A stretch of DNA of 64,000 nt, taken from the NCBI GenBank assembly GCA_965220245.1, contig CBDCPI010000013.1:62001-126000 (forward strand). The letters are read 5' to 3'. Positions 35,658 through 44,827 of the stretch are shown in pieces. The DNA comes from CBDCPI01 sp965220245 (GTDB taxonomy: Bacteria; Chloroflexota; Dehalococcoidia; Lucifugimonadales; UBA3495). The translations under genes and the position numbers were made by a program. Position 1 is the stretch's first letter; the number at the start of each line of letters is the position of its first letter. A model generated the notes under the pieces. That model did no database searches. It saw nothing but the letters and a program-made list of their open reading frames with translations, and was not told where the DNA came from.

Positions 35658-35679
35658 TCATCCTGAGCTTGTCGAAGGG
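35658..35679. repeat. dispersed palindromic repeat
   Basis: TCATCCTGAGCTTGTCGAAGGG, intergenic between tpiA and apgM; same family as 10150-10193, 42922-42954 and 43752-43785. Confidence 0.5.
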
Positions 35680-35692
35680 CAAAGGCGATCAT

Positions 35693-36898
35693 TTAGGGCC
35701 CGTACTTGGTCATCTTACCGGCGTGGGCCAGCGCTAAAAGCATTACTTGGGTGGCCGGTATGCGCCCAATGGAGCCTTGGGCGCAAGCGCGTTCGTTGAA
35801 CCCGAAAATCCCCTCGCCTCGGGTCAGCTTGGAATGCAACATGAAGGGCACGGGATGCCAGCTATGTCCGGCCATGATTGCCGGGGTTGCATGGTCTCCA
35901 GCCACCATGAACACATCCGGCTCCAAGGCTCGAATCTGGGGTATGAAGGGGTCCAGTTCTTCCAAGCGCTTAACCTTGGCGTCAAAGTCGCCGTCCTCGC
36001 CAGCGGCGTCGGCCGGCTTATAGTGAATGAAAAAGAAGTCGTGGTTATCAAAATTCCCTCGCAGCGTTTCCACCTCGTCGGCAAAGGTCCCGCCCGTAGG
36101 AATCACATTCATGCCGACTACTGTGGCTAGACCCCGGTACATGGGGTAGGCAGCGATTCCCACCGGGTCAAGACGGCTCACCTCACCCATGGGAGGGAGG
36201 GATGGCAACCGGGCAAAGCCTCGCAGCAACACCATATTCCCACGCTCCTCTTCAGAGAGGAGTCGCTCGGCTTGGGTCAAGAAGTCGTTTACCGCTTGGG
36301 CGGTTTTCTGTGCCTCCGAGCTTAACGCCCTAGTTGCCAAGGGGGGTACGCCCATCTGTTGCGGGTCGGTCTCGGAGACCGCTTCCGACAACCCTTCGCC
36401 TCTTAGCCGTAAGACGAACCGGTAGTCTTGCACCGGAAAAACGTCTATTTGCACGCCATCTGCCTGGATGCGGTCCAACCGGTCACATAGCGGCGCACTC
36501 AACTCGGTGGGTATTCGGCCCGCTCTCCGGTCGATTAAAGCTCCGTTAGCGTCGACCGTACAAAAGTTACCCCGAGCCGCCACATCCCCCGGCAGCAACT
36601 CTACGTCTATGCCCAAGGCCTCCAAAGCCCCCCGGCCGATCATGTATTTGAGAGGGTCGTAGCCGAACAAGGCCAAGTGCCCGGGGCCGCTGCCCGGCGC
36701 CACCCCGGGCAGCACCGGTGTGGTTAACCCGCAGGCGCTCTCGGCGGCCATAGCGTCCAAATTAGGTATGCGGGCTTGGTCCAACTCCGATAGCCCGGTG
36801 TCAGGATGCGCCAAGCCGCCTAGTCCGTCGACCACCAGCATGACGATTTTTGAGGAGGTTGAGATGTAGCAGTCTCGAAGTTCGTCCAAGTCTATCAT
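35693..36898 (-). CDS. apgM: 2,3-bisphosphoglycerate-independent phosphoglycerate mutase, archaeal type (ApgM)
   Basis: A 401-residue alkaline-phosphatase-fold enzyme. KIVMLVVDGLGGL gives the first metal ligand, and GVAPGSGPGHLALFGYDP carries the active-site Ser. DVFMVAGDHATPAIMAGHSW supplies later metal ligands. The length (about 400) and motifs fit the archaeal ApgM group rather than the 500-residue bacterial GpmI. It converts 3-phosphoglycerate to 2-phosphoglycerate. It lies between pgk and tpiA in the same orientation. Confidence 0.9.
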   Translation of the reverse strand: MIDLDELRDCYISTSSKIVMLVVDGLGGLAHPDTGLSELDQARIPNLDAMAAESACGLTTPVLPGVAPGSGPGHLALFGYDPLKYMIGRGALEALGIDVELLPGDVAARGNFCTVDANGALIDRRAGRIPTELSAPLCDRLDRIQADGVQIDVFPVQDYRFVLRLRGEGLSEAVSETDPQQMGVPPLATRALSSEAQKTAQAVNDFLTQAERLLSEEERGNMVLLRGFARLPSLPPMGEVSRLDPVGIAAYPMYRGLATVVGMNVIPTGGTFADEVETLRGNFDNHDFFFIHYKPADAAGEDGDFDAKVKRLEELDPFIPQIRALEPDVFMVAGDHATPAIMAGHSWHPVPFMLHSKLTRGEGIFGFNERACAQGSIGRIPATQVMLLALAHAGKMTKYGP

Positions 36899-36936
36899 TG
36901 ATCGCCCCTCAGTCCGGGAATTTTGCGAGGCTTCTT

Positions 36937-38136
36937 CTACTCGTCGGGTAAGGCCGCTAGCCCCGGCAACTCCTTGCCTTCCAGGAATTCTAAAGAAGCG
37001 CCCCCTCCGGTGGAGACATGGGTCATACGCTCCATCAGCCCCAGCTCTTCTACTGATTCCGCTGTGGACCCGCCGCCGACCACACTGGCCACACCGGGCA
37101 GTCCGGCAATGGTCTCGGCCACAGAACGGGTACCCTGGCTGAATCGGGGCATCTCAAAGACTCCCATGGGCCCGTTCCACACGATGGTCTTACACTTAGC
37201 CAGGGACTCGGAGAAGGACCGGGCCGTCGCCTCCCCAATATCCATGATGAATTGACCTTCGCCTACCTGGTCTATCGAGACGGTCTTTACTTCGTTAGGG
37301 TCAGCGGCAAACTGGTCGGCAACCACCAGGTCCACCGGCAGGTGGACCTCGATTCCTCGTTGTTTGGCCCGGTCTAGGATTTGACCGGCAAACTCAAGCC
37401 GGTCTTCCTCAACCAACGACGCCCCCGTTCCGTAACCTTGGGCTCGCAAGAAGGTGACTGACATGCCTCCGCCAATAATCAGGTGGTCGAGCTTGTCCAA
37501 TAGGTTTTCCAATACCAATATCTTGTCACTAACCTTGGCGCCCCCCATTAAGGCCACCAAAGGCCTCCCATCATCGCCAATTTCCAACGCGCGGCCCAAT
37601 GACTCCACTTCCCGCTGTACCAAAAGTCCCATGGCCGATGGCAAAAGCGCGGGCACTCCCACGGTTGAAGCGTGGGCCCGGTGGGCCACGGCGAAGGCGT
37701 CCATGACAAAACAGTCCGCCAGTGCCGCCAATTCTCGGGCAAAGTCCGGGTCGTTCTTCTCTTCCCTGGGATCAAACCTCAAGTTTTCCAGCAGGATGAT
37801 GTCGCCCGGTTGCATTGTGGCAACCGCCGACTTCGACTCGGGGCCTACGATATCCTCGATACTCTGCACCGGCCGACCCAACAGTACCGCCAAGCGGTCG
37901 CCCACCGGGGCCAATCGCAAAGACTCGACGGTCTGTCCTCCCGGACGCCCCAAATGGGAGCACAGGACTACCCGGCAGTCCTCTTGCGTCAAATAGTCAA
38001 TGGTCGGCAGCGTTGCCCTTAACCGCTGGTCGTAAGAGGCGATGGCCTCGACACCCTGCTCAATGGGTACGTTGAAGTCCACCCTGACCAGCACTCGTTT
38101 GCCCGTCACGTCCAACTCAGTAATCGGCCGTTTCAC
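36937..38136 (-). CDS. pgk: phosphoglycerate kinase
   Basis: A 399-residue PGK. The N domain has VRVDFNVPI and SHLGRPGG; MGGAKVSDKI is the hinge-region motif; the C domain has WNGPMGVFE and VVGGGSTAESV for nucleotide binding. It transfers phosphate between 1,3-bisphosphoglycerate and ADP. First gene of the glycolytic set. Confidence 0.96.
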   Translation of the reverse strand: MKRPITELDVTGKRVLVRVDFNVPIEQGVEAIASYDQRLRATLPTIDYLTQEDCRVVLCSHLGRPGGQTVESLRLAPVGDRLAVLLGRPVQSIEDIVGPESKSAVATMQPGDIILLENLRFDPREEKNDPDFARELAALADCFVMDAFAVAHRAHASTVGVPALLPSAMGLLVQREVESLGRALEIGDDGRPLVALMGGAKVSDKILVLENLLDKLDHLIIGGGMSVTFLRAQGYGTGASLVEEDRLEFAGQILDRAKQRGIEVHLPVDLVVADQFAADPNEVKTVSIDQVGEGQFIMDIGEATARSFSESLAKCKTIVWNGPMGVFEMPRFSQGTRSVAETIAGLPGVASVVGGGSTAESVEELGLMERMTHVSTGGGASLEFLEGKELPGLAALPDE

Positions 38137-38319
38137 TATAGAAACTCACTACTCATCAAAAGGCCGCTATATTGTGCAACCTCGGGGGCTTATGTGGCGG
38201 TTAATCTGGTGGTTCCTCTTCTGGAACATGGGGATGCCCTGTGAAATACTCACCAACCCGCATTTACCACCCTCCCATCAATAAATGGGTGCTGGCAAGG
38301 ACCGGCCTGTGTGGGCTCC

Positions 38320-39351
38320 TTAAGGCTCACCAGCCCAGGCGCGCTGAGCAAGACCACTTAAGGCCTCAAAACCGTGGTCCACCAAATCGATTCCACTTAG
38401 GCACTCCATTGCTTGGCCCGACAGCTCTGCGGCCTTTGCTTGAGAGTACTGGCGAGCATCCGACCGGTCAAGAATCTCAAGCAAGCGCGATACGTCCTCC
38501 GGCTCCAACACCCGCTGCATGTAGATGGACCCCAAGTTACGCTTGGCGGCTACGTCGGAAACTTCCAGGGCACGTATCAAAGGCAGGCTCTTCTTTTTGT
38601 TGAGGACGTTGCTGGCAGTCATGGCATCGCCCTGGGCTCCCCACAAGTCCGTCACATCCTGGGTAATCTGCCAGGCCATCCCTAACTTAGAGCCCATTTC
38701 ACGAAATTGCTCACAGACCGGCGGTGCGGCACCAGCGGCCAGCGCGCCAGCCTCGGCAGCACAACCGGCTAGGGCGCCAGCCTTACGGGCGATCATATCG
38801 AAATACGCCCCGCTGGAAACTATCATCCGGTCCTGGAACTCCAAGTCCAGGTAGTGGCCTTCGCACAGGGTCAAGCACGCACGGTCGAGGGACTCCACCG
38901 CTTGTAGCACCCGCTCTGGAGTGGCCCCCTGCTGAGCCAGGCGCATTATAGTGGTGCGTCCCAAGGCGTGCAACCCGTCGCCGGCGTTGATGGCTTGGGC
39001 CGGTCCCCACACCCACCAAATGCTGGGGCGGTCCTGGGCATCCGGCCTAGGCGCCTGCACGTCGCTGTGGACCAGAGTGAAGTTGTGAACCAAGTCCACA
39101 CCGGCGGCCGCCGGTAAGGCAGCGTCGAAATCGCCGGTCAAAACCTCGCAGCAGACCAGAGCTAGCAGCGTGGGAAGGTATAAGGGCCTCCGGTTGGACT
39201 CCGGGTGTCCGTTTTGGTCGGTCCAACCCAAGTGATAGCGCAATACGTCGTACAGGAACCCCTGACGGGTAGAGAATACATCCCGCAACTCTTGGTCCAA
39301 GGAATGCCTGTAGGCTTCATAATCGAAGGGAGCGGATGTATTCGCGGCCAT
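38320..39351 (-). CDS. polyprenyl synthetase family protein with altered aspartate motif
   Basis: A 343-residue all-helical isoprenoid-synthase-like protein. VDLVHNFTLVHSDVQAP (85-101) is at the position of the first aspartate-rich motif, which normally reads L-I-H-D-D-x-x-D; here it reads H-S-D-V-Q-A, so most metal-binding Asp residues are lost. The second motif is better kept (QITQDVTDLWG). Either it is an isoprenoid synthase with altered substrate or metal use, or a non-catalytic subunit or relative. It starts 3 bp after the yrdC/sua5 stop and so is coupled to it. Confidence 0.75.
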   Translation of the reverse strand: MAANTSAPFDYEAYRHSLDQELRDVFSTRQGFLYDVLRYHLGWTDQNGHPESNRRPLYLPTLLALVCCEVLTGDFDAALPAAAGVDLVHNFTLVHSDVQAPRPDAQDRPSIWWVWGPAQAINAGDGLHALGRTTIMRLAQQGATPERVLQAVESLDRACLTLCEGHYLDLEFQDRMIVSSGAYFDMIARKAGALAGCAAEAGALAAGAAPPVCEQFREMGSKLGMAWQITQDVTDLWGAQGDAMTASNVLNKKKSLPLIRALEVSDVAAKRNLGSIYMQRVLEPEDVSRLLEILDRSDARQYSQAKAAELSGQAMECLSGIDLVDHGFEALSGLAQRAWAGEP

Positions 39352-39354
39352 AGT

Positions 39355-39972
39355 TTAGGTGCTTGCCGCCAAAATATCTGCGAAGGGAACAACACCCTGT
39401 CTCACCAACCGAGGTACGCCGCCGGTGAACTCGACTACTGTGGAAGGGACGCCTTGGGGCGCCGGGCCCGAGCGGATTATGTAATCTACGTCAGTCCCCA
39501 ACTCCGCTTCCACTTCCTCCAAGGTGGTCAAGTCTTGGGCCCCGCTGCGGTTGGCGCTGCTGCCAGTGATGGGCCTGCCTAACTCACGGGCCAAGTCCAA
39601 GGGCACTTGGTGGTCCGGCATCCTGACCCCTACCGTATCGCGGCCGCCGGTTAGAATATCCGAAATCCCGGGCGCCTTGGGCAAGACTAGAGTCAGCGGC
39701 CCTGGCCAAAACCGCTCGGCCAGTTGGCGGGCCGCTTTCGGAAACTCTGGGGCCACCGCCGTTACTTGGTCCCAACAGGATACGAGCACGGGCAACGGCA
39801 AACCCTGCGGCCTTCGCTTGATATCGAATACCCGCTCCAGCGCCGGGGTCGAAAAAACGTCTGCGGCCAAGCCATAAAGGGTGTCGGTGGGAATAACTAC
39901 CACCCCGCCCGAGTTAAGCACCCGGACTCCCTCGACGATGTCATTGCGTAGAGTCGCTTTAGGGAGCTTCAT
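39355..39972 (-). CDS. threonylcarbamoyl-AMP synthase (Sua5/YrdC/TsaC family)
   Basis: A 205-residue YrdC-fold protein: VVVIPTDTLYGLAADVF, IKRRPQGLPLPVLV, RFWPGPLTLVLP, TVGVRMPDH and GRPITGSSANRSGA. These are the conserved substrate-binding blocks of the enzyme that makes threonylcarbamoyl-AMP for t6A37 of tRNA. The length without the extra C-terminal domain fits TsaC rather than full Sua5. Start ATG 39970-39972 is chosen because MKLPKATLRNDIVEG matches normal N termini; upstream starts add a low-complexity tail. Confidence 0.9.
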   Translation of the reverse strand: MKLPKATLRNDIVEGVRVLNSGGVVVIPTDTLYGLAADVFSTPALERVFDIKRRPQGLPLPVLVSCWDQVTAVAPEFPKAARQLAERFWPGPLTLVLPKAPGISDILTGGRDTVGVRMPDHQVPLDLARELGRPITGSSANRSGAQDLTTLEEVEAELGTDVDYIIRSGPAPQGVPSTVVEFTGGVPRLVRQGVVPFADILAAST

Positions 39973-40219
39973 TTCGAAGCGGCTATGGGCTGAAGAGGGG
40001 CTGCACGAAGTCATAGAGACTGGAAGTTGCCAAGGCTCTAGCCAACTGTCTGCGTCCGAGTATAGCACAGCGGGTTGACGCCAGCGACCTACTATCGACC
40101 GACGAACCGGCCATCTGTACTATCCATGGCATCCTTCAGTATAATCCGGACATCCCGAAAGGCTTTCATAAATGACTAAATGGCCCTCTATCAATTCCTA
40201 ATCTAGGGAGGCGGCCCCA

Positions 40220-41821
40220 TTGAAGAAAGAAGAGAAACTAGCCTCTTACAATGAAGCCGAAGCCTTCGTCATCCCCTCCGCCTCCCGGGAAGCCGTCGTC
40301 ATCGTCGACTTCGGCTCCCAGTACACCCACTTGATTGCACGGCGGGTCCGGGAGCTAAAGGTTTACTCCGAGATTGTTCCCGCCTCCGCCTCTTGGGACT
40401 CGGTCAAGCACCACGGTGTTAAGGGAGTAATTCTATCCGGAGGTCCGGCCAGCGTGTACCAACCGGGAGCGCCGATGGCGCCGGCATGGGTATTCGACCG
40501 GGGCTTGCCGGTAGTCGGGATTTGCTACGGTATGCAAGCCTTAGTCCACCAATTGGGCGGACGGGTAGCTCCCGGCGACAAGCAGGAATTTGGTTCGGCC
40601 TTGCTGCATCAGAATGCCACCTCAGACCTTCTGTTCCGGGAGATGCCCCAGTCATTTCCGGTCTGGATGAGCCACGGCGACCGGGTGGAGGAGCTTCCCC
40701 CAGGATTTGAAACCCTGGGTTTTACTGAAAACTCCCCGGTGGCTGCCATTGGGAATGGCAAGGGTATCTTCGGTCTCCAGTTCCACCCCGAGGTACACCA
40801 TACCCCACTGGGGACCGCGATCCTGGAAAACTTCTTGTTCGAAACCTGCCGTTGCCAAGGGACCTGGACGCCACGAAGCTTCGTTAACGACTCGATAGAG
40901 CGGGTCCGTAGCCAGGTAAAAGACGGACGGGTAATCTGCGCCCTTTCCGGCGGAGTGGACTCTACAGTGACCGCGGTGTTGTTACACCGGGCCATCGGCA
41001 ATCAACTCACCTGTATATTCGTTAATAACGGCCTGCTAAGGTTGGAAGAGGCCGAGCGGGTGCAAGCCGATTTCAAACGCAATTTGGGACTGAATCTAGT
41101 CTACACCGACGCGTCTGACCGGTTCTTGAGCAAGCTGTCCGGAGTGACCGACCCGGAGGTAAAGCGCAAAGTCATTGGAGAAGAGTTTATCCGGGTCTTC
41201 GAAGATGCGGCTTCCGAGCTGGGGCAGACCGATTTCTTGGCTCAAGGGACTCTTTATCCCGACGTGATCGAAAGCGAGACCCGGGAGAACCAAGCGTCGG
41301 CCCGCATTAAGACCCACCACAACGTAGGCGGTCTGCCCGAGCACATGAGACTGAATCTAGTGGAACCGCTGCGCTACCTGTTCAAGGACGAGGTACGCCA
41401 GGTTGGCTTGGAGTTGGGACTGCCCGATGAGATGGTGTACCGGCAACCCTTCCCCGGTCCGGGTCTGGCGATTCGGATCATCGGCGAAGTTACTCGGGAA
41501 CGGCTGGATATGCTACGGGCCTGCGACTGGATTGTCATCGACGAGATTAAAGCCGCCCAGCTCTACGACCAGATATGGCAGAGCTTTGCGGTACTCAGCG
41601 ACAGCCGCACCGTGGGGGTAATGGGCGACTACCGCACCTATGGCTACGTGTGCGCCATTCGGGCGGTCAACAGCGAAGACGCCATGACCGCCGACTGGGT
41701 ACGCCTTCCTTACGACGTCCTTGGCAGAATCTCCAGCCGGATAGTGAACGAAGTCCCCGGCGTCAACCGGGTCGTCTACGATATTACCAGCAAACCCCCG
41801 GGAACTATCGAGTGGGAATAA
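40220..41821 (+). CDS. guaA: GMP synthase (glutamine-hydrolysing)
   Basis: A 533-residue GuaA. The N-terminal class I glutaminase has C102 in GICYGMQALVH and LQFHPEVHHT for the His/Glu. The ATP-pyrophosphatase has the PP-loop ALSGGVDSTV. The dimerisation domain ends NRVVYDITSKPPGTIEWE. It makes GMP from XMP. The start is TTG 40220, 7 nt after GGAGG. It opens the purine gene run and is followed 16 bp later by purD. Confidence 0.95.
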   Translation: MKKEEKLASYNEAEAFVIPSASREAVVIVDFGSQYTHLIARRVRELKVYSEIVPASASWDSVKHHGVKGVILSGGPASVYQPGAPMAPAWVFDRGLPVVGICYGMQALVHQLGGRVAPGDKQEFGSALLHQNATSDLLFREMPQSFPVWMSHGDRVEELPPGFETLGFTENSPVAAIGNGKGIFGLQFHPEVHHTPLGTAILENFLFETCRCQGTWTPRSFVNDSIERVRSQVKDGRVICALSGGVDSTVTAVLLHRAIGNQLTCIFVNNGLLRLEEAERVQADFKRNLGLNLVYTDASDRFLSKLSGVTDPEVKRKVIGEEFIRVFEDAASELGQTDFLAQGTLYPDVIESETRENQASARIKTHHNVGGLPEHMRLNLVEPLRYLFKDEVRQVGLELGLPDEMVYRQPFPGPGLAIRIIGEVTRERLDMLRACDWIVIDEIKAAQLYDQIWQSFAVLSDSRTVGVMGDYRTYGYVCAIRAVNSEDAMTADWVRLPYDVLGRISSRIVNEVPGVNRVVYDITSKPPGTIEWE

Positions 41822-41837
41822 GGAGCTCGGGTCAGTC

Positions 41838-43190
41838 TTGATTCCAACCGGGAGTCCAATAAACGTGTTGGTGGTAGGCTCCGGCGCCCGGGAGCACGCT
41901 TTGGCGTGGCGGTTGGTCCAGAGTCCGCAGCTTGGCGGCCTGTGGGTAGCCAACGGCAATGCCGGCACTGCGTCCATCGCCACCAACTTGGACGTGCGAC
42001 CCGACGACCTAGAGGGCTTGGCGGCGGCGGCTAGCTCCTTGAAGATAGACTTGGTGGTAGTGGGGCCGGAGCTTCCCTTATCCTTGGGCCTCGTGGACCG
42101 CCTGACCGCCCTTGGCATCCCGGCCTTTGGACCCACGAAAGAGGCTGCCCGGTTGGAATCGAGCAAGAGCTTCGCCCGGGAGGTCATGCAGGAGTCTCAA
42201 GTGCCTTCACCAAAATTCCGGGTGTTCGGGGAGGAAGCGGAAGCGCTGGCATTCCTGAGAGACCACCAGGCTCCCACGGTGGTCAAAGCCGATGGACTGG
42301 CTGCCGGCAAGGGCGTGTTCTTATGCGAAACTGCTGAGGAGGGCGCTGCCGCGGTAAGGGCTTGTATGACCGATATGGCCTTTGGATCGGCGGGCCACAC
42401 GGTTGTAATCGAAGAGATGCTGGATGGGCCGGAAGTAAGCGTATTCGCTTTCAGTGACGGCGAGCATCTTTCTTCATTAGTCGCCGCTTGCGATTACAAG
42501 CGGTTGGAAGACGGCAACCGCGGCCCCAATACCGGCGGTATGGGGAGTTTTGCACCTCCGGACTTTTGGGACGACGTCTTGGCCCAAGAAGTGCGGCACA
42601 ATGTCATGGAGCCGGTCATTCAGGCCATGGCCCAACGGGGTGCACCCTACCGGGGCGTGCTCTACGCCGGACTTATGTTAACCAATGATGGTCCCAAGGT
42701 GTTGGAGTTCAACTGCCGGTTTGGCGATCCCGAGGCGCAGGTAGTCCTTCCGAGATTGGAGTCCGACCCCCTAGAGGTGATGCTGGCCTGTGCGCAAGGC
42801 AACTTGGACCGCTGCCCGGTATCCTGGAGTGATGAGAGCTTGGTCGGTGTGGTAATGGCGTCCGGGGGTTATCCGGGAGATTACGGCACGGGCTTCGAAA
42901 TTGAAGGGCTAAACGAGGCCGCCCTTCGACCCGCTCAGGGTGAGCGGAGCCGAACCCCAAACACCCTGGTCTTCCACGCTGCTACCAAAGTCTCCGCCGA
43001 GGCTAATACCCGGAAGTTGGTCACCAGCGGCGGACGGGTGCTGACGGTCGTGGGCCGGGGTAGCTCGCTGGCGGAGGCCCGCGCCTGGGCGTATGATAAA
43101 GTCCGAAGCATCAACTTTCACGAGGCCTTCTACCGCCATGACATCGCAGCGGTGCGCCATAGGAGTGGAGTATGGGCGCCAAGGCGGTAG
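41838..43190 (+). CDS. purD: phosphoribosylamine--glycine ligase, with a repeat-derived insert
   Basis: A 450-residue ATP-grasp enzyme: VLVVGSGAREHALAWRL, VVVGPELPLSLGLVDRL, TVVKADGLAAGKGVFL, NTGGMGSFAPPDF and LEFNCRFGDPEAQVVLPRL. It joins glycine to phosphoribosylamine in step 2 of purine synthesis. Residues about 362-372 (LRPAQGERSRT) are encoded by a dispersed palindromic repeat that lies in frame at 42922-42954, in a surface part of the C-terminal domain. Length is about 25 residues over many PurD. Start TTG 41838. The 3' end overlaps the next gene by 19 bp. Confidence 0.93.
   Translation: MIPTGSPINVLVVGSGAREHALAWRLVQSPQLGGLWVANGNAGTASIATNLDVRPDDLEGLAAAASSLKIDLVVVGPELPLSLGLVDRLTALGIPAFGPTKEAARLESSKSFAREVMQESQVPSPKFRVFGEEAEALAFLRDHQAPTVVKADGLAAGKGVFLCETAEEGAAAVRACMTDMAFGSAGHTVVIEEMLDGPEVSVFAFSDGEHLSSLVAACDYKRLEDGNRGPNTGGMGSFAPPDFWDDVLAQEVRHNVMEPVIQAMAQRGAPYRGVLYAGLMLTNDGPKVLEFNCRFGDPEAQVVLPRLESDPLEVMLACAQGNLDRCPVSWSDESLVGVVMASGGYPGDYGTGFEIEGLNEAALRPAQGERSRTPNTLVFHAATKVSAEANTRKLVTSGGRVLTVVGRGSSLAEARAWAYDKVRSINFHEAFYRHDIAAVRHRSGVWAPRR
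42922..42954. repeat. dispersed palindromic repeat inside purD, in frame
   Basis: CCCTTCGACCCGCTCAGGGT plus GAGCGGAGCCGAA. Very similar to 43752-43785; translated as LRPAQGERSRT. Confidence 0.8.
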
Positions 43191-43819
43191 GCCCTGCTGG
43201 GTCGGGCTTGGTTGAAGCCTTCCGGGTCAGCCAAGAAGCGCCAGCCTTGCAAAAATACCGGCGTCGTAAGTGGGGCAAAGCGAGGGAATTTGCGGTGTGG
43301 CTTGGCGAGTCCGCATTACCGGACCTGTCAGCAGAACAGGCGGTGTCACTTTATCTAGCTTCGGGCGGTACCCGCCGCCAAGAATTTCAAGGTAACTGCT
43401 TGGACGAAATTCGTGATTCCCTTGATTTCTTGCTCTTCGACAATATACGGCTGGAAGAACGCTTTCAAGAGTGTGCCGCAGAGACTGGCGGATATAAGCT
43501 GGCGGGGGCAGGTAAGGAATTTGTATCTTACATTCTCTGTGTTGCCCAGCCGACCCTCTTTGCAGTGTGGAATTCCAACGCCGAACAGGCCTTGAGAAAA
43601 CTGGGCGTAAACACCAAAGCGTTAAAGCGGGGCCCGATGGGAATCGGTTATATGGACCTCTTGGAATCTTTGGACGTAGTGCGCCGGGACTTTGGACTTC
43701 CTGACTTCAAATCGGTGGACGAGTTCGCTTATTCTATTACCAGGCCCGCCACCCTTCGGCCTGCTCAGGGTGAGCGCAGTCGAACTAGCTCCGAGCCCGG
43801 TAGCGAAAGAGGTCTGTAA
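43172..43819 (+). CDS. conserved hypothetical protein in the purine operon
   Basis: A 215-residue protein with no family I can name. It is mostly helical with a basic N-terminal segment (ALQKYRRRKWGKAREFAVW) and a central YILCVAQPTLFAVWNSNAE. Its last 30 residues include LRPAQGERSRTSSEPGSERG, which is repeat-derived (43752-43785) and probably not part of the ancestral protein. Start ATG 43172 follows GGAG and overlaps purD; the stop overlaps the next ATG (TAATG), so it is translated with its neighbours. Confidence 0.65.
   Translation: MGAKAVGPAGSGLVEAFRVSQEAPALQKYRRRKWGKAREFAVWLGESALPDLSAEQAVSLYLASGGTRRQEFQGNCLDEIRDSLDFLLFDNIRLEERFQECAAETGGYKLAGAGKEFVSYILCVAQPTLFAVWNSNAEQALRKLGVNTKALKRGPMGIGYMDLLESLDVVRRDFGLPDFKSVDEFAYSITRPATLRPAQGERSRTSSEPGSERGL
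43752..43785. repeat. dispersed palindromic repeat at the 3' end of the hypothetical gene
   Basis: CCCTTCGGCCTGCTCAGGGT then GAGCGCAGTCGAACT; encodes LRPAQGERSRT, the same peptide as in purD, in the same frame relation. Confidence 0.8.
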
Positions 43820-44280
43820 TGGCATGGCTAGACACCCTGATTAGCCTGCGCGACGAACTGGCGCAAGTGAGGGCCCAACGGCGTCAACGGGTTGACGCCG
43901 AGGAAGCCAGGCTCCAGCAAGACCGGCTAGAACTTTCCCGTATCGCCAACTCCCTGGATATTGCCGGTTTGCTTTCCCAAATGAACGAGACGTTGTTGCA
44001 GGCCCAAGGCGAAGTTGAGACAATCCTGTCTTGGGAGTCCGGCGGCGGCGGCCAGGACGACGCCGAAGAGTTGGGCATTGTAAACCTGGATGAGGATGAG
44101 GGAGACGTTCTTTCTACTGTCCTCACTTGGGAAGAGGATGGTGAACGGGAGATCGCGGTAGAAATCATCCTGGATGAACGCCAGATTTCGTTACAGGTCA
44201 ACGGCGTCGAAATTAGGGCCGAACAAGACGCCCTGCAGCAGGCCTTGGTCGAGGCATTTCGAGACGAGTTGGAGCTGTAG
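43819..44280 (+). CDS. hypothetical protein, N-terminal coiled coil
   Basis: A 153-residue acidic protein. Residues 5-75 form a charged helix (RDELAQVRAQRRQRVDAEEA; RLQQDRLELSRIANSL), residues 75-95 are acidic, and residues 95-150 are predicted beta strands (DGEREIAVEIILDERQISLQ). No family recognised. Its ATG overlaps the upstream stop, so the two unknown genes are likely partners. Confidence 0.6.
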   Translation: MAWLDTLISLRDELAQVRAQRRQRVDAEEARLQQDRLELSRIANSLDIAGLLSQMNETLLQAQGEVETILSWESGGGGQDDAEELGIVNLDEDEGDVLSTVLTWEEDGEREIAVEIILDERQISLQVNGVEIRAEQDALQQALVEAFRDELEL

Positions 44281-44343
44281 CGGGTTTAACCTTTAGTAAC
44301 TCTACGGGACATTTCCCGGGACTTATCTTTGTAGGAGTAGGTT

Positions 44344-44799
44344 ATGCCCAGAGTCGGTGTCGTGATGGGTAGCGCCTCGGACGAGCCGGTGGTCCAAGAC
44401 ACGGTGAATACCTTGGAGCAAATGAAAATCGATTACGAGGTCCGGGTCCTCTCGGCCCACCGTACCCCCGAGAAGGTGCGGGAGTACGCTCAAGCGGCCC
44501 GCGACCGGGGCATCGAAGTGCTGATAGCGGCCGCGGGAGGGTCGGCAGCCTTGGGTGGAGCACTAGCGTCTTGGACTACTTTGCCGGTAATCGGTATCCC
44601 CTTGGCTTCCAGCGAGCTAAAGGGTATGGATGCGCTTTTGGCCACTGCTCAAATGCCTCCGGGTATCCCGGTGGCGTGTGTGGCGGTGGGGTCTTGGGGC
44701 GCCCGGAACGCCGGTTACCTGGCGGCAGAGATCCTGGGACTCAAATACGAAGACATTAGGCAGGCGTATGAGGACTACCGCCAAGAGCTTAGGCGATAA
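44344..44799 (+). CDS. purE: N5-carboxyaminoimidazole ribonucleotide mutase
   Basis: A 151-residue PurE. VGVVMGSASDEPVV is the phosphate-binding start, VRVLSAHRTPEKV holds the conserved His, and LLATAQMPPGIPVACVAVG matches the later mutase block. The usual G-G-A-A-H-L-P-G loop reads GGSAALGGALAS here, a clear change at a substrate loop. It normally rearranges N5-CAIR to CAIR. No purK follows. Start ATG 44344 after GTAGGAG. Confidence 0.88.
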   Translation: MPRVGVVMGSASDEPVVQDTVNTLEQMKIDYEVRVLSAHRTPEKVREYAQAARDRGIEVLIAAAGGSAALGGALASWTTLPVIGIPLASSELKGMDALLATAQMPPGIPVACVAVGSWGARNAGYLAAEILGLKYEDIRQAYEDYRQELRR

Positions 44800-44827
44800 T
44801 TGCGGGAGCGATAGACGGCCCCCCGCA

